Below, piece after piece: positions 1 through 10,180 of a stretch of 64,000 nt of DNA. This DNA is from Comamonadaceae bacterium OH2545_COT-014 (GTDB taxonomy: Bacteria; Pseudomonadota; Gammaproteobacteria; Burkholderiales; Burkholderiaceae_C), in contig RQYR01000001.1 in the NCBI GenBank assembly GCA_003859965.1, positions 124,001 to 188,000 of the forward strand, read 5' to 3'. A program made the translations under genes and the position numbers. The number at the start of each line of letters is the position of its first letter. Within the stretch, counting starts at the first letter, position 1. The notes beneath the pieces are model-generated. The model searched no databases and had not been told where the DNA came from. It saw only the letters and a list, made by a program, of their open reading frames with translations.

Positions 1-282
1 GGTGCAGACACTGAGCTTGTACTTGCCCACTGGCTGCTGGTTGTACATGTTGTAGAAGGTGGTTACCTCATGCACCGCCATGGCGGGCATGCCCAGGTAA
101 TCAGCCACCGCCTGCTCGCTTGCGGGGCTGACCCAGCCTTGCTCTTGCTGCACGATGGACAGACAGGCCATCACAGCCGACTGCTGCTGCCCTTCGGGGT
201 ACTTGGCCACCTCGCGCGCAAAACGCGCCAGCGTCGCCTCGGACAGCGGCGCAGTCAGAATGGGTGCGGTGTCGGCGCTCAT
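1..282 (-). CDS. nuoE: NADH-quinone oxidoreductase subunit E, C-terminally cut by the window edge
   Basis: This is the first 94 codons of the 24-kDa [2Fe-2S] subunit of respiratory complex I, which works with NuoF in the peripheral NADH-oxidising module. The visible part contains the helical N-terminal region and the family sequence [16 protein letters not shown], and ends at SVCT, which contains the first expected cluster ligand. The start ATG overlaps the nuoD stop by four bases (ATGA), so translation is probably coupled to nuoD. The remainder lies to the left of the window. Confidence 0.93.
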   Translation of the reverse strand, partial: MSADTAPILTAPLSEATLARFAREVAKYPEGQQQSAVMACLSIVQQEQGWVSPASEQAVADYLGMPAMAVHEVTTFYNMYNQQPVGKYKLSVCT

Positions 283-1532
283 CGATCAATCTCCCCAAAC
301 ACGATGTCCAGCGTGCCGATGATGGCCACGGCATCGGCCAGCATGTGGCCGCGCGCCAGCTCGTCCAGCGTGGACAGATGCACGAAGCCCGGCGCCCGGA
401 TCTTGAGCCGGTAGGGCTTGTTGGCGCCGTCGCTGACCAGGTAGATGCCGAACTCGCCCTTGGGATGCTCCACCGCCGCGTAGGCCTCGCCCTCGGGCAC
501 ATGCATGCCTTCAGTGAAGAGCTTGAAGTGGTGGATCAGCTCCTCCATGTTGGCCTTCATCGCCTCGCGCGAGGGCGGCGCCACCTTGTGGTTGTCGGTG
601 ATGACGGGGCCGGGGTTGGCGCGCAGCCAGTCCACGCATTGCTTGATGATGCGGTTGGACTCGCGCATCTCGCGCACGCGCACCAGGTAGCGGTCGTAGC
701 TGTCGCCCGTCTTGCCGACGGGGATGTCGAAGTCCACCCGGTCGTACACGTCGTAGGGCTGCTTCTTGCGCAGGTCCCAGGCGATGCCGGAGCCGCGCAG
801 CATGGGGCCGGTCATGCCCAGGTTGAGGGCGCGCTCGGGGCTGACGACGCCAATGCCCACGGTGCGCTGCTTCCAGATGCGATTGTCGGTGAGCAGGGTC
901 TCGTACTCGTCCACGCACTTGGGAAAGCGCTGCGTGAAGTCGTCGATGAAGTCCAGCAGCGAGCCCTGGCGGTTGCGGTTCATCGCCTCCAGCGCCTTGG
1001 CGTTGCGGATTTTGCTGGCCCTGTACTGCGGCATGGTGTCCGGCAGGTCGCGATAGACCCCGCCCGGGCGGAAGTAGGCCGCGTGCATGCGTGCGCCCGA
1101 GACCGCCTCGTACATGTCGAACAGATCCTCGCGCTCGCGGAAGGTGTAGATCAGGATGGTGGAGGAGCCGCAGTCGTTGCCGTGCGAGCCCAGCCACATC
1201 AGGTGGTTGAGCAGGCGCGTGATCTCACTGAACATCACGCGGATGTACTGCGCGCGCAGCGGCACCTCGATGCCCAGGAGCTTCTCGATGGCCAGGCAGT
1301 AGGCGTGCTCGTTGCACATCATGGACACGTAGTCCAGACGGTCCATGTAAGGCAGCGACTGAATGAAGGTCTTGTGCTCGGCCAGCTTCTCGGTGGCGCG
1401 GTGCAGCAGGCCGATGTGCGGGTCGGCGCGCTCGACCACCTCGCCGTCGAGCTCCAGCACGAGGCGCAGCACACCGTGCGCGGCCGGGTGCTGCGGCCCG
1501 AAGTTCAGCGTGTAGTTCTTGATCTCGGCCAT
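279..1532 (-). CDS. nuoD: NADH-quinone oxidoreductase subunit D (49 kDa)
   Basis: A 417-residue subunit of the complex I quinone-reduction module, homologous to the large subunit of NiFe hydrogenases but without the metal ligands. The start [20 protein letters not shown] is the typical family N-terminus, and its GPQHPAAHG loop lines the quinone pocket. The length is full for a standalone NuoD, so there is no NuoCD fusion as in E. coli. The gene sits one base after nuoC and overlaps nuoE by four bases, as expected of the nuoABCDE operon. Confidence 0.98.
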   Translation of the reverse strand: MAEIKNYTLNFGPQHPAAHGVLRLVLELDGEVVERADPHIGLLHRATEKLAEHKTFIQSLPYMDRLDYVSMMCNEHAYCLAIEKLLGIEVPLRAQYIRVMFSEITRLLNHLMWLGSHGNDCGSSTILIYTFREREDLFDMYEAVSGARMHAAYFRPGGVYRDLPDTMPQYRASKIRNAKALEAMNRNRQGSLLDFIDDFTQRFPKCVDEYETLLTDNRIWKQRTVGIGVVSPERALNLGMTGPMLRGSGIAWDLRKKQPYDVYDRVDFDIPVGKTGDSYDRYLVRVREMRESNRIIKQCVDWLRANPGPVITDNHKVAPPSREAMKANMEELIHHFKLFTEGMHVPEGEAYAAVEHPKGEFGIYLVSDGANKPYRLKIRAPGFVHLSTLDELARGHMLADAVAIIGTLDIVFGEIDR

Positions 1533-1533
1533 T

Positions 1534-2142
1534 TCAGTGCAGGCCCCCGTATTTGTCCTCGCGGATCACGCGCGGCGTGATCTCGCGCGGCTCGATCGAC
1601 ACCGGCTCGTAGACCACGCGCTGGCGCTCGGCGTCGTAGCGCATCTCGACGTGGCCCGAAAGCGGGAAATCCTTGCGGAACGGGTGCCCGACGAAGCCGT
1701 AGTCGGTCAGGATGCGACGCAAATCACCGTGCCCCTCGAACACGATGCCGTAAAGATCAAAGGCCTCGCGCTCGAACCAGTTGGCTGAACTCCAGACATC
1801 CACCAGAGAATCAACCACAGGAAACTCGTCGTCAGCACAAAAAACGCGCACACGCACACGCTGATTCAGGCTGACCGAAAGCAAATGCACCACCACACAG
1901 TAACGCGCCCCCTCCCAGAAACCATCACCGTAGGCAGACATATCCATGCCGCACAGGTCAATCAGCTGCTCGAAGCGGCATGCCGGAGCATCACGCAGCA
2001 TTTGCATGGCCTCCCGGTACACCTGCGGCGCCAGCGTCACCATGACCTCGCCAAGCGCCACATCCACACGCAAGGCGCGCTCCCCCAACGTTTGCAGCAA
2101 GGTATTTTTCAGCGCCTCCGGATGAATCAAGCAATCCGCCAT
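1534..2142 (-). CDS. nuoC: NADH-quinone oxidoreductase subunit C (30 kDa)
   Basis: A 202-residue peripheral-arm subunit of complex I that packs against NuoD. The family signature is seen in [19 protein letters not shown] and the following [10 protein letters not shown] chose the ATG at 2142, just after the nuoB stop at 2144, which gives [11 protein letters not shown]. An upstream in-frame start at 2157 (MRGCDMADC) would overlap nuoB by 14 bases and adds nothing conserved. The gene is part of the nuo operon. Confidence 0.96.
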   Translation of the reverse strand: MADCLIHPEALKNTLLQTLGERALRVDVALGEVMVTLAPQVYREAMQMLRDAPACRFEQLIDLCGMDMSAYGDGFWEGARYCVVVHLLSVSLNQRVRVRVFCADDEFPVVDSLVDVWSSANWFEREAFDLYGIVFEGHGDLRRILTDYGFVGHPFRKDFPLSGHVEMRYDAERQRVVYEPVSIEPREITPRVIREDKYGGLH

Positions 2143-2143
2143 G

Positions 2144-2623
2144 TCACACCCTCGCAATGGTGTTGGTCCGACGCACTTTCTGCTGCAGCTGGATGATGCC
2201 GTAGATCAACGCCTCGGCTGTCGGCGGACAGCCAGGCACATAAACATCCACCGGAACAATACGGTCGCACCCACGCACCACCGAATAGCTGTAGTGGTAA
2301 TAGCCACCCCCATTGGCGCATGAACCCATGCTAAGCACCCAACGAGGCTCAGCCATTTGGTCGTACACCTTGCGCAGCGCAGGCGCCATCTTGTTGCACA
2401 AAGTACCCGCCACGATCATGAGATCAGACTGGCGAGGGCTGGCTCGGAACACCTCGGCACCAAAACGGGCAATGTCATAGCGCGCCGTGGCGGCATGCAT
2501 CATCTCCACCGCACAACAAGCCAGACCAAACGTCACCGGCCACAAGGAACCAGTCTTGGCCCAATTCATCACCGCATCAAAGCTCGTGGTGACGACGCCT
2601 TTTTCCAACACGCCTTCAATCAT
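2144..2623 (-). CDS. nuoB: NADH-quinone oxidoreductase subunit B (PSST, cluster N2)
   Basis: A 159-residue subunit carrying the terminal [4Fe-4S] cluster N2 that hands electrons to quinone. All four expected cysteines are present: the tandem pair Cys36-Cys37 in FGLACCAVE, Cys102 in MGSCANGGG and Cys132 in VPGCPPT. The length matches the family. The gene lies 33 bases after nuoA and is followed directly by nuoC. Confidence 0.98.
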   Translation of the reverse strand: MIEGVLEKGVVTTSFDAVMNWAKTGSLWPVTFGLACCAVEMMHAATARYDIARFGAEVFRASPRQSDLMIVAGTLCNKMAPALRKVYDQMAEPRWVLSMGSCANGGGYYHYSYSVVRGCDRIVPVDVYVPGCPPTAEALIYGIIQLQQKVRRTNTIARV

Positions 2624-2656
2624 GCCGCCATCCTTGACAAACCGCCCAAACGCGCA

Positions 2657-3016
2657 TCACTCCCAATCCAGCGCACCCTTTTTCCACTCGTACACAAAGC
2701 CAACCACCAAAATCGTGAGAAAAATCACGACGGCAACAAAGCCTTGCAAACCCACATCCTTGAGCACGACAGCCCAAGGGAAAAGGAAGGCAATCTCAAG
2801 ATCAAAAAGAATGAAAAGAATGGCGACGAGGTAATAGCGCACATCAAATTTCATGCGCGCATCTTCAAAAGCCTCAAAGCCGCATTCGTAGGGAGAGTTT
2901 TTGGCCGGATCAGGACGATTGGGCCCGAGAAAAGCCCCCATCCCCAGACACAAAGCGCCGATGCCCAGGCCAACCAGAATGAAGAGCAGGACAGGAAAAT
3001 ACTGAGCCAGATTCAT
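2657..3016 (-). CDS. nuoA: NADH-quinone oxidoreductase subunit A
   Basis: A 119-residue inner-membrane subunit of complex I with three hydrophobic helices, near residues 8-30, 60-85 and 88-110. The loop sequence [16 protein letters not shown] contains the conserved YECG segment that contacts the quinone cavity. It is the first gene of the nuo operon and starts about 50 bases after the tRNA-Leu gene, so the operon may be co-transcribed with or start just after that tRNA. Confidence 0.97.
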   Translation of the reverse strand: MNLAQYFPVLLFILVGLGIGALCLGMGAFLGPNRPDPAKNSPYECGFEAFEDARMKFDVRYYLVAILFILFDLEIAFLFPWAVVLKDVGLQGFVAVVIFLTILVVGFVYEWKKGALDWE

Positions 3017-3069
3017 CGGGCATTCATCGTCAGGAAACCGGATCCATCCGCAAACCCGGTCTTTTTATA

Positions 3070-3154
3070 TGGTGCCGTCGGCGAGACTCGAACTCGCACA
3101 GCTTTCGCCACTACCCCCTCAAGATAGCGTGTCTACCAATTTCACCACGACGGC
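3070..3154 (-). tRNA. tRNA-Leu, anticodon GAG
   Basis: Read on the minus strand, the 85-base gene begins GCCGTCG and ends CGACGGC followed by an encoded CCA, giving a seven-pair acceptor stem. The anticodon stem CTATC/GGTAG closes the loop TTGAGGG with GAG in the middle, which reads CUC/CUU leucine codons. A long variable arm and the T-loop GTTCGAGTC are present, as expected for a class II tRNA. A tRNA-Leu between secG and nuoA is the usual arrangement in Burkholderiales. Confidence 0.95.
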
Positions 3155-3240
3155 TGTTTTTCTGATTCGCCAGAAACAAGCCCGATAGCAAACTGCCAGC
3201 CTGCCATCAACCCTTCCGGGAACACCGCGCATTCTAACCC

Positions 3241-3270
3241 GAAAACCTTGCCGCTTTGGCGCGGCAAGGG
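3241..3270 (-). terminator. Rho-independent terminator after secG
   Basis: The arms CCTTGCCGC (3246-3254) and GCGGCAAGG (3261-3269) form a nine-pair stem with a six-base loop. On the minus strand it is followed by TTTT and on the plus strand by ATTTTT, so it could act in both directions. It lies just after the secG stop and before tRNA-Leu. Confidence 0.75.
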
Positions 3271-3274
3271 ATTT

Positions 3275-3706
3275 TTATCCGCCGGATGCAGACGCCGCCC
3301 CAGAGGCAGGAACGACGGCAGGAGCGCTCGCCGCCGTGGCCGCGGGTGTGGCTACGCCCGCACCCCCAGGAATGGTGGCTGCGGCTTCTGCCGGCGCTTG
3401 CGGCTCTGCCACGGAAGTGGCCGCGGCCGGGGCATCCAGCACGCTACCGCTGGGGGCGGCACTGCGCACGCTGAAACCGAAATAGGCCAGTGCCAGCGTA
3501 CTGACCAGAAAGACTGTGGCCAGCACGGCCGTGCTGCGCGACAGAAAGTTGGCACTGCCGCTGGCGCCAAACAGGCTGCCCGAGCTGCCACTGCCAAAAG
3601 CCGCCCCCATGTCGGCCCCCTTGCCGTGCTGCACGAGGATCAGGCCAACCATGGCCATGGCCGACAGAATCTGCACGACCAGTACGAGGTTCATCACGAA
3701 GTTCAT
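3275..3706 (-). CDS. secG: Protein-export membrane protein SecG
   Basis: A 143-residue non-essential subunit of the SecYEG translocon. The two expected membrane helices are at about residues 3-22 and 52-73, separated by the conserved cytoplasmic loop LVQHGKGADMGAAFGSGSSG. The C-terminus has an alanine/proline-rich extension of about 60 residues that E. coli SecG lacks. I chose ATG at 3706 because upstream codons in this frame are non-homologous. It lies 35 bases after tpiA and probably shares its transcript. Confidence 0.95.
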   Translation of the reverse strand: MNFVMNLVLVVQILSAMAMVGLILVQHGKGADMGAAFGSGSSGSLFGASGSANFLSRSTAVLATVFLVSTLALAYFGFSVRSAAPSGSVLDAPAAATSVAEPQAPAEAAATIPGGAGVATPAATAASAPAVVPASGAASASGG

Positions 3707-3741
3707 TGGTTTGCTCCAGAATTCATAGCTTTTACCGCTGA

Positions 3742-4506
3742 TCAGTGGCTGGCTGCGGCAATGATGTTGAGAAAATCCGGCGCCTTGAGCGCCGCCCCGC
3801 CGATCAGGCCGCCGTCGATGTCGGGCTGGGCCAGCAGCGCGGCGGCGTTGGCCGCGTTCATGCTGCCGCCGTAGAGGATGCGCACGCGCCCGGCGTGGGC
3901 CGTGGCGGCCTTGAGCTGCGTGCGCAGCACGGCGTGCACGGCCTGGGCCTGCTCGGGCGTGGCGGTCTGGCCGGTGCCGATGGCCCAGACGGGCTCGTAG
4001 GCCACGACGATTTCGCTGATGCAGTGGCCGTTGAGGTGGATCACCGCCGAGAGCTGGCGCTTGACGATGAACTCGGTCATGCCCTGCTCGCGCTCGCGCA
4101 GCGTCTCGCCCACGCAGACGATGGGCGTGATGCCGGCGGCCAGCGCGCGCTGGGTCTTGACGGCCACCTGCACGTCGCTCTCGCCCTGGTACTGGCGGCG
4201 CTCGCTGTGGCCGACGATGGCGTAGCGCACGCCGAACTCGCGCAGCATGGCGGCCGAGACGTCGCCGGTGAAGGCGCCGCCGTCGTGCTGCGAAACGTCC
4301 TGCGCGCCCAGCGCGATGGCCTGCTGGCCGGCCAGCAGCGCCTGCACCTGGGCCAGGTAGGCGGCGGGCGGGCACACGGCCACGTCCACGGCGGCATCGC
4401 CTGCCGCCTGGGCGAGGCCTTGGCGCAGCGCCTGCACCAGCGCCTCGTTGGCGGCCAGGCTGCCGTTCATCTTCCAGTTGCCGGCAATCAGTTTTTTCTT
4501 GCTCAT
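3742..4506 (-). CDS. tpiA: Triosephosphate isomerase
   Basis: A 254-residue glycolytic and gluconeogenic enzyme that interconverts dihydroxyacetone phosphate and glyceraldehyde-3-phosphate in the cytosol. The catalytic residues are visible: Asn10 and Lys12 in GNWKMN, His100 in IVGHSERR and Glu171 in [11 protein letters not shown] (start of the mobile loop). The phosphate-binding ILYGGS segment is near the C-terminus. The start is one base from the end of the upstream quinone oxidoreductase, so the two are probably coupled. Confidence 0.98.
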   Translation of the reverse strand: MSKKKLIAGNWKMNGSLAANEALVQALRQGLAQAAGDAAVDVAVCPPAAYLAQVQALLAGQQAIALGAQDVSQHDGGAFTGDVSAAMLREFGVRYAIVGHSERRQYQGESDVQVAVKTQRALAAGITPIVCVGETLREREQGMTEFIVKRQLSAVIHLNGHCISEIVVAYEPVWAIGTGQTATPEQAQAVHAVLRTQLKAATAHAGRVRILYGGSMNAANAAALLAQPDIDGGLIGGAALKAPDFLNIIAAASH

Positions 4507-4507
4507 G

Positions 4508-5524
4508 TCAATGCTCCCAGGTCAGCACGATCTTGCCGATGTGCTGGTTGGATTCCATCAGCGCGTGGGCGCGGGCGGCGCCGCTGGGCAGGCCGTCGGC
4601 TGCGTGCAGGGCATCAAAGCAGGCATGCAGCACGGGCTTGACGGCGCCGCTTTCCAGCCAGGGCCAGACCCTGGCGCGCAGCGCCTGGGCGATGGCGGCC
4701 TTGAAGGCCACTGGGCGCGGGCGCAGCGTGCTGCCAGTGATGGTCAGGCGCCGCGTCAGCACCTTGGCGGCGTTGAAGCTGCTTTTCACCCCGCCTTGCA
4801 CGGCGATGATGAGCAGGCGCCCGTCCTCGACCAGGCATTCGACCTCGCGCTGCACGTAGTCGCCCGCCACCATGTCAAGGATGACGTCCACACCGCGGCC
4901 GCCGGTCAGGCGGCGGGCTTCTTCGGCGAAGTCGGTCGTTTTGTAATTGATGGCGTGGTCGGCGCCCAGGTCGCGCGCGGCGGCGCATTTGGCCTCGGAG
5001 CCGGCGGTGACGATGACCGTGGCCCCTGCCGCCTTGGCCAGCTGGATGGCGGCCACGCCAATGCCGCTGGTGCCGCCCTGCACGAGCAGGGTTTCGCCCG
5101 GCCGCAAGCGGCCCAAGTCGAACACGTTGCTCCAGACGGTGAAGAAAGTCTCGGGCAGCGCGGCGGCCTGCGCGTCACTCAAGCCGCGCGGCACGGGCAG
5201 GCACTGCGCCACGGGGGCGGTGCAGTACTGCGCATAGCCGCCACCGGCCAGCAGCGCGCAGACGCGATCGCCCACGGCCAGGCCGGCCTGGGCCAGCGCG
5301 GCGGCGTCACCAGCTTCGATGACGCCAGCCACTTCCAGCCCCGGCAGGTCGGAGGCGCCGGGCGGCGGCGGGTACAGGCCGCGGCGCTGCACCACGTCGG
5401 GCCGGTTCACGCCGCAGGCGCTCACGCGAATCAGCGCCTCGCCCGGGCCGGACTGGGGCCGCGGGCGCTCGGCGGGCGCCAGCACTTCGGGGCCGCCGGG
5501 GGCGCGTATCTCGATGCACTTCAT
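4508..5524 (-). CDS. NAD(P)H-quinone oxidoreductase, PIG3/zeta-crystallin type
   Basis: A 338-residue medium-chain dehydrogenase/reductase without zinc. The Rossmann signature [18 protein letters not shown] is near residues 145-162, and [30 protein letters not shown] is family-typical, with length matching the TP53I3/PIG3 group. It probably reduces quinones with NADPH. I chose ATG at 5524 ([11 protein letters not shown]), which aligns with the family N-terminus; a TTG four codons upstream is less likely. It sits between pnp and tpiA on the same strand. Confidence 0.92.
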   Translation of the reverse strand: MKCIEIRAPGGPEVLAPAERPRPQSGPGEALIRVSACGVNRPDVVQRRGLYPPPPGASDLPGLEVAGVIEAGDAAALAQAGLAVGDRVCALLAGGGYAQYCTAPVAQCLPVPRGLSDAQAAALPETFFTVWSNVFDLGRLRPGETLLVQGGTSGIGVAAIQLAKAAGATVIVTAGSEAKCAAARDLGADHAINYKTTDFAEEARRLTGGRGVDVILDMVAGDYVQREVECLVEDGRLLIIAVQGGVKSSFNAAKVLTRRLTITGSTLRPRPVAFKAAIAQALRARVWPWLESGAVKPVLHACFDALHAADGLPSGAARAHALMESNQHIGKIVLTWEH

Positions 5525-5625
5525 GGTTTGCGGCAACAGATGGGGCTTGTGCCAGGCGCGGGGGCTGAGCGGGGGCCGCGTCAGCGCGGGCCGCCGGCGC
5601 CCCGTAGTGGCCTGGCGGGGCGCGC

Positions 5626-7965
5626 TCAGGCCTGCGGCGCCTCGCCGCCGTGGCTGTCTTCGGCGGCGGGGCGGTCTTCACGCTCGGCGCGCTCGGCACG
5701 TTCAGCACCGCGCTCGGTGCGCTCGCCACGCTCGGCGCGTTCGCCGCGCGGGCGGCGCTCGCCACGGGGTTCGCGCGGCTCGCGCGACTCACGGGGTTCG
5801 CGCGCCGGGCGCTCGTCGCCGTTGCCGCCAAAGCCATTGCCTTCGCCGCCTTCGCGCGCGGGGCGCTCCAGCAGAGCCTTCATGGACAGCTTGATGCGGC
5901 CCTTCTCGTCGGTCTCCAGCACCTTGACCTTGACCACCTGGCCTTCCTGCAGGTAGTCGCTCACTTTTTCCACGCGCTCGTGCGCGATCTGGCTGATGTG
6001 CAGCAGGCCGTCCTTGCCGGGCAGGATGTTGACCAGCGCGCCAAAGTCCAGCAGCTTGGTCACCGGGCCTTCGTAGACTTGGCCGACCTCGGCCTCGGCG
6101 GTGATTTCCTCGATGCGGCGGCGGGCCTCGTCGGCGCGCGCGCTGTCGGTGCTGGCGATGGTGATGGTGCCATCCTCGGCGATGTCGATGGTGCAGCCCG
6201 TTTCCTCGGTCAGCTGGCGGATGGTGGCGCCGCCCTTGCCGATCACGTCGCGGATTTTCTCCGGGTTGATCTTCATGGTGTAGAGCTTGGGCGCGTAGCT
6301 GCTGATCTCGGCCTTGGCCTCGCCCATGGCCTCCTGCATCTTGCCCAGGATGTGCATGCGCGCTTCCTTGGCCTGGGCCAGGGCGACCTGCATGATTTCC
6401 TTGGTGATGCCCTGGATCTTGATGTCCATTTGCAGCGCGGTGATGCCGCTGGTGGTGCCGGCGACCTTGAAGTCCATGTCGCCCAGGTGGTCCTCATCGC
6501 CCAGGATGTCGGTCAGCACGGCGAAGCGGTTGCCCTCTTTGATCAGGCCCATGGCGATGCCGGCCACGTGCGCCTTCATGGGCACGCCCGCGTCCATCAG
6601 GCTCAGGCACCCGCCGCAGACCGAGGCCATGGACGAGGAGCCGTTGGATTCGGTGATCTCGCTGACCACGCGAATGGTGTAGGGGAACTCGTCCTTGGCC
6701 GGCAGCAGCGGCACCAGGGCGCGCTTGGCCAGGCGGCCGTGGCCAATCTCGCGGCGCTTGGTGCTGCCCATGCGGCCGGCCTCGCCGGTGGCAAAGGGCG
6801 GCATGTTGTAGTGAAACAGGAAGCGGTCCTCGAACTCGCCGGCCAGCGCGTCGATGCGCTGCGCGTCGCGCTCGGTGCCCAGCGTGGTCACCACCAGCGC
6901 CTGCGTCTCGCCGCGCGTGAACAGGGCCGAGCCGTGGGTGCGCGGCAGCACGCTGCTGCGGATTTCAATGGGGCGCACGGTGCGCGTGTCGCGCCCGTCG
7001 ATGCGCGGCTCGCCCGCCAGGATCTGGCCGCGCACGATGCTTGCCTCCAGCTCAAAGAGCTGGTTGTCCAGCTTCACCTCGTCATACGCCGCTTCTTCGG
7101 CGGCCAGCGCGGCCTTGATGGCGGCGTAGGCCTCGCGCACAGCCTGGGTGCGGGCCTGCTTGCTGCGGATTTGGTAGGCGGCGCGCAGTTTTTCTTCGGC
7201 CAGGCCTTGCACCTTGGCGATGAAGGCCTCGTCCTTGGCCTCGGGCGTCCAAGTGCCGTCCTCGGCCCACAGCGGCTTACCCGCCTCGCGCACCAGCTCG
7301 TGGATGGCCTCGATGGCGATCTTGCCCTGCTCGTGGCCGAAGACCACAGCGCCCAGCATCACGTCTTCGCTGAGCTGGGCGGCCTCGGACTCGACCATCA
7401 GCACGGCGGCCTCGGTGCCCGCCACCACCAGATCGAGCTGGCTGTTCTTGCGTGCCGTGGGGCCGGGGTTGAGCACATACTCGCCATTGATGTAGCCCAC
7501 GCGCGCCGCGCCAATGGGGCCGTTGAACGGAATGCCGCTGATGGACAGCGCCGCGCTCACGCCGATCATGGCGGCGATGTCGGCGTCCACCTCGGGGTTG
7601 AGCGACAGCGTGTGGATGACCACGTGCACTTCATTGAAAAACCCTTCCGGAAACAGCGGGCGGATGGGCCGGTCGATCAGGCGGGAAGTCAGCGTCTCCA
7701 GCTCGCTGGGCTTGGCCTCGCGCTTGAAGAAGCTGCCGGGAATCTTGCCGGCGGCATACGTCTTCTCGATGTAGTCCACCGTCAGCGGGAAGAAGTCCTG
7801 CCCCGGCTTGGCCTGCTTGCTGGCGGCCACCGTGGCCAGCACCACCGTGCCGTCGATGCTCACCAGCACGGCGCCGGTGGCCTGACGGGCGATCTCGCCC
7901 GTTTCCATGACGACGGTCTTGTCGCCCCACTGGAAGGACTTGGTGACTTTGTTGAAGAGACTCAT
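5626..7965 (-). CDS. pnp: Polyribonucleotide nucleotidyltransferase (PNPase)
   Basis: A 779-residue phosphorolytic 3'-5' exoribonuclease and degradosome component. It contains two RNase PH-like domains (about 10-215 and 310-540), a KH domain with [20 protein letters not shown] near 555, and an S1 domain near 625-690. The catalytic second PH domain contains [18 protein letters not shown]-like sequence (here [19 protein letters not shown]). An arginine/glutamate-rich low-complexity tail of about 75 residues follows the S1 domain, longer than in E. coli (711 residues). A strong AAAGGAG ribosome site lies upstream of the ATG. It follows rpsO, the usual order. Confidence 0.98.
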   Translation of the reverse strand: MSLFNKVTKSFQWGDKTVVMETGEIARQATGAVLVSIDGTVVLATVAASKQAKPGQDFFPLTVDYIEKTYAAGKIPGSFFKREAKPSELETLTSRLIDRPIRPLFPEGFFNEVHVVIHTLSLNPEVDADIAAMIGVSAALSISGIPFNGPIGAARVGYINGEYVLNPGPTARKNSQLDLVVAGTEAAVLMVESEAAQLSEDVMLGAVVFGHEQGKIAIEAIHELVREAGKPLWAEDGTWTPEAKDEAFIAKVQGLAEEKLRAAYQIRSKQARTQAVREAYAAIKAALAAEEAAYDEVKLDNQLFELEASIVRGQILAGEPRIDGRDTRTVRPIEIRSSVLPRTHGSALFTRGETQALVVTTLGTERDAQRIDALAGEFEDRFLFHYNMPPFATGEAGRMGSTKRREIGHGRLAKRALVPLLPAKDEFPYTIRVVSEITESNGSSSMASVCGGCLSLMDAGVPMKAHVAGIAMGLIKEGNRFAVLTDILGDEDHLGDMDFKVAGTTSGITALQMDIKIQGITKEIMQVALAQAKEARMHILGKMQEAMGEAKAEISSYAPKLYTMKINPEKIRDVIGKGGATIRQLTEETGCTIDIAEDGTITIASTDSARADEARRRIEEITAEAEVGQVYEGPVTKLLDFGALVNILPGKDGLLHISQIAHERVEKVSDYLQEGQVVKVKVLETDEKGRIKLSMKALLERPAREGGEGNGFGGNGDERPAREPRESREPREPRGERRPRGERAERGERTERGAERAERAEREDRPAAEDSHGGEAPQA

Positions 7966-7973
7966 GGTTTGCT

Positions 7974-8025
7974 CCTTTTTTGATAGCTACCCTGGCAGCA
8001 CAGTCAAGCGCCAGAGGTGATTTAG
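7974..8025 (+). repeat. Short GCTA/TAGC intergenic repeat, copy upstream of pnp
   Basis: The stretch starts TTTTTTGATAGCTACCCTGG and continues to CGCCAGAGGTGA. It matches the conserved end of a short repeat found about ten times in this window (GATAGCT after a T-run, then a GC-rich partner of about 45 bases). Its T-run borders the pnp ribosome-binding site. Confidence 0.5.
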
Positions 8026-8223
8026 GTTCAGAGCTCGATGCCATTCCGGAACGGCGCTACCCCAGGGCGGGAACCAGCGTTTTTCCGGAATGACACAGCG
8101 TTTGGCTCCGAACGCCCCGCCCGCGCGCCCGCACGAAAACACGCACGGGAAACGGCTGACGGGAAAGCATGCAAAGGCCTTTTTACGAGGCTTTTGCAAG
8201 GCGTTTGCGAGGTTTGAAAAATG

Positions 8224-8262
8224 CAAAAACGCCTGAGCCGTTGGCGGGCGTCAGGCGTTTTC
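8224..8262 (-). terminator. Rho-independent terminator after rpsO
   Basis: On the minus strand, AAAACGCCTGA (8251-8261 reversed) pairs with TCAGGCGTTTTT (8225-8236 reversed) around a 14-base loop, and the stem ends in a T-run. It lies 13 bases after the rpsO stop and 260 bases before pnp, so pnp is probably expressed by partial read-through or its own promoter. Confidence 0.75.
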
Positions 8263-8275
8263 ATGGGCACGGCAA

Positions 8276-8542
8276 TTACTTGCGCAGGCCCAGCTTGGCG
8301 ATCAGGGCCAGATAGCGGTCGGCGTCCTTATTCTTCAAGTAGTCCAGCAGCTTGCGGCGGCGGCTCACCATGCGCAGCAGACCGCGGCGGCCGTGGTGGT
8401 CCTTGGCGTGCTGCTTGAAGTGGGGCATCAGCTCGTTGATGCGGGCGGTCAGCAGCGCCACCTGCACCTCGGGGCTGCCCGTATCGCCAGCGGCGCGGGC
8501 GTTGTCCTTGACCACTTCGGCCTTTTTGTCTTTGGAGATCAT
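8276..8542 (-). CDS. rpsO: 30S ribosomal protein S15
   Basis: An 88-residue protein that binds 16S rRNA helices in the central domain of the small subunit. The sequence has the family signatures [35 protein letters not shown] and [20 protein letters not shown], with exact family length. I chose ATG at 8542 because earlier in-frame codons are not part of the family. It is immediately upstream of pnp on the same strand. Confidence 0.98.
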   Translation of the reverse strand: MISKDKKAEVVKDNARAAGDTGSPEVQVALLTARINELMPHFKQHAKDHHGRRGLLRMVSRRRKLLDYLKNKDADRYLALIAKLGLRK

Positions 8543-8796
8543 GTTGTGAAGTCCTTGCGTTCCAAATGGTTTGACTTGCGTGGCGCGCCGGAACTGCACG
8601 CCACGTGCAAAAAGCGCGATTGCCCAATCGATCAATCACGCCACATGTGCCTTGCGAAATGCAAAACCGGTCGATTATAGCCCCGCCCCGCCAGCGGTAC
8701 GCCACCCATACACCGGCTTGACGGGGCGCGGGGGCGGCGGATGTAATGCCACGTCCATTCAAGCGCCTTTTCCTTCTTTTCGCATCGAGGTTCGCC

Positions 8797-9105
8797 ATGC
8801 CACGCCTTGCCCTGTTCGCCAGCGCCATGACCCTGTGCACCGCCTTGCTGGCCGCGCCCGCCACCGTGCATGCCCAGCCGCATCAGGTTCAGGCCGCGCC
8901 TGAAGCGGGGGCCGGGGCTGCGTCATCCGGCCAGGCCCGGCGCGGGGGCAAAAAGGGGCAGGTCCGCCAAGGCAAGAAACGGTCCACGCGCCAGCGCATC
9001 GCGCTGGAAGGCAGCGCCGAATCCGCCGCCGAGCGCGACCGCCGCCTGCGCCGCGAGTGTCGGGGCCGCCCGAATGCAGGCGCCTGCCTGGGCTACGCCT
9101 ACTGA
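8797..9105 (+). CDS. Small basic secreted protein of unknown function
   Basis: A predicted 102-residue protein. The start at 8797 has a GAGG ribosome site seven bases upstream and gives a clean signal peptide (MPRLALFASAMTLCTALLAAPATVHAQ, cleaved after VHA). The mature part is rich in Lys, Arg, Gly and Ala (RRGGKKGQVRQGKKR), followed by an acidic/basic helix and a C-terminal RRECRGRPNAGACLGYAY with two cysteines that could form a disulphide. I do not recognise a family. It stands alone between divergent rpsO and ppa. Confidence 0.6.
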   Translation: MPRLALFASAMTLCTALLAAPATVHAQPHQVQAAPEAGAGAASSGQARRGGKKGQVRQGKKRSTRQRIALEGSAESAAERDRRLRRECRGRPNAGACLGYAY

Positions 9106-9452
9106 CGGCCAGGGCGTGCCGCTGGCCACCCGCCCATGGATGGCTTGCCGCCCTGTCCCATAGGCGAACCTTGCGCCAGCCCGCCACAGGCAGGCTCCGC
9201 CGGCCACGGGCAGAGCCGCCCCTACCCTAGAATGCGCGCCGCATCCTCCAGGGTGCCTGTTCATGATCCCGGCGCAAGCCGGCCGCCAAAGCGCGCAGCA
9301 GACCCAAAAAGCCAAAGGGCGGATCGGGTAGCTGGCCTCGCCGCAGCCGCCCGGGGCCGCGCGCCTTGGCAGCCCAAACCGAAAAAGCGTGCGGAGATAC
9401 CGTGCACAGGCGCCGGAAGCCTTTTACCCCCGTCAACACAAGGAAACCCCGC
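9106..9452. other. 347-base intergenic region before ppa
   Basis: I see no supported gene, tRNA or riboswitch here. Reading frames through it on both strands lack family matches and ribosome sites. It presumably contains the ppa promoter; TAGAAT near 9228 is a possible -10 element, but I see no convincing -35. An AAGGAA ribosome site at 9440-9445 belongs to ppa. Confidence 0.4.
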
Positions 9453-9986
9453 ATGTCGCTCAAGCTCGTGCCCCCCGGCGCCAAGGCGCCCGATGCCTTC
9501 AACGTCGTCATTGAAATCCCGATGAACGGCGACCCCATCAAGTACGAAGTGGACAAGGAAACCGGCGCCGTGTTCGTGGACCGCTTCATGAGCGCCGCCA
9601 TGCACTACCCCGCCAACTACGGCTACGTGCCGCAAACCCTGGCTGGCGACGGCGACCCGGTGGACGTGCTGGTCGTCACCCCCGTGCCGCTGCCGCCCGG
9701 CGTGGTGGTCACCTGCCGCGCCGTCGGCATTCTGAAAATGCAGGACGAAGCCGGTGACGACGCCAAGGTGCTGGCCGTGCCCGTGTCCAAGGCTCTGCCG
9801 CTGTACGACGCCTGGCAGTCGCCCGACGACGTGCCGCCCAGCCTGACCAAAGCCATCGTCCACTTCTTCGAGCACTACAAAGACCTGGAGCCGGGCAAGT
9901 GGGTCAAAGTGCTGGGCTGGGAAGGCCAGGACGCCGCCCGCAAGGAAATCACCGACGGCATCGCCGCCGCCAAGGCGCAAGGCTGA
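9453..9986 (+). CDS. ppa: Inorganic pyrophosphatase
   Basis: A 177-residue soluble family I pyrophosphatase that hydrolyses pyrophosphate to two phosphates and pulls biosynthetic reactions forward. The metal-site signature DGDPVDVLV is at about residues 67-75, and the N-terminal [18 protein letters not shown] segment is typical of the bacterial enzymes. ATG at 9453 has AAGGAA upstream. Upstream in-frame codons back to 9366 show no homology. Confidence 0.97.
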   Translation: MSLKLVPPGAKAPDAFNVVIEIPMNGDPIKYEVDKETGAVFVDRFMSAAMHYPANYGYVPQTLAGDGDPVDVLVVTPVPLPPGVVVTCRAVGILKMQDEAGDDAKVLAVPVSKALPLYDAWQSPDDVPPSLTKAIVHFFEHYKDLEPGKWVKVLGWEGQDAARKEITDGIAAAKAQG

Positions 9987-10026
9987 CCGCCCGCCCCGAA
10001 CCTGCGCCCAGGCCAGGAATTGAAGC

Positions 10027-10085
10027 CAAAAAGGCGTTTCAGGCCGTAAATACGGCCCAAGCAGCTATATAAAATATAGCAAATC
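10027..10085 (-). repeat. Short GCTA/TAGC intergenic repeat, copy after ppa
   Basis: The sequence runs AAAAAGGCGTTTCAGGCCGT through CAGCTATATAAAATATAGCA. It is one of the best preserved copies of the short repeat in the window: an A-run, a TTCAGGC core, then a GCTATA/TATAGC inverted pair. It contains the hairpin GGCCGTAAATACGGCC, which could also terminate ppa transcription. Confidence 0.6.
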
Positions 10086-10180
10086 ACACCACGGCGTGCC
10101 CGGCATAATGTGCCGGTGCACGCCTTTTTCACTTCTACCTCCCCTGCTGCGCCCCGGCTTCTGGCCGGGGTTTCGGTTTC

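Noticed and set aside
5650-7983. A 777-codon open frame opposite pnp, and similar long frames opposite nuoD, selB and metG
   Set aside because: These are antisense shadows of GC-rich codons. The translations have His/Ala/Gly-rich composition, no family motifs and no ribosome sites, while the opposite strand has clear genes.
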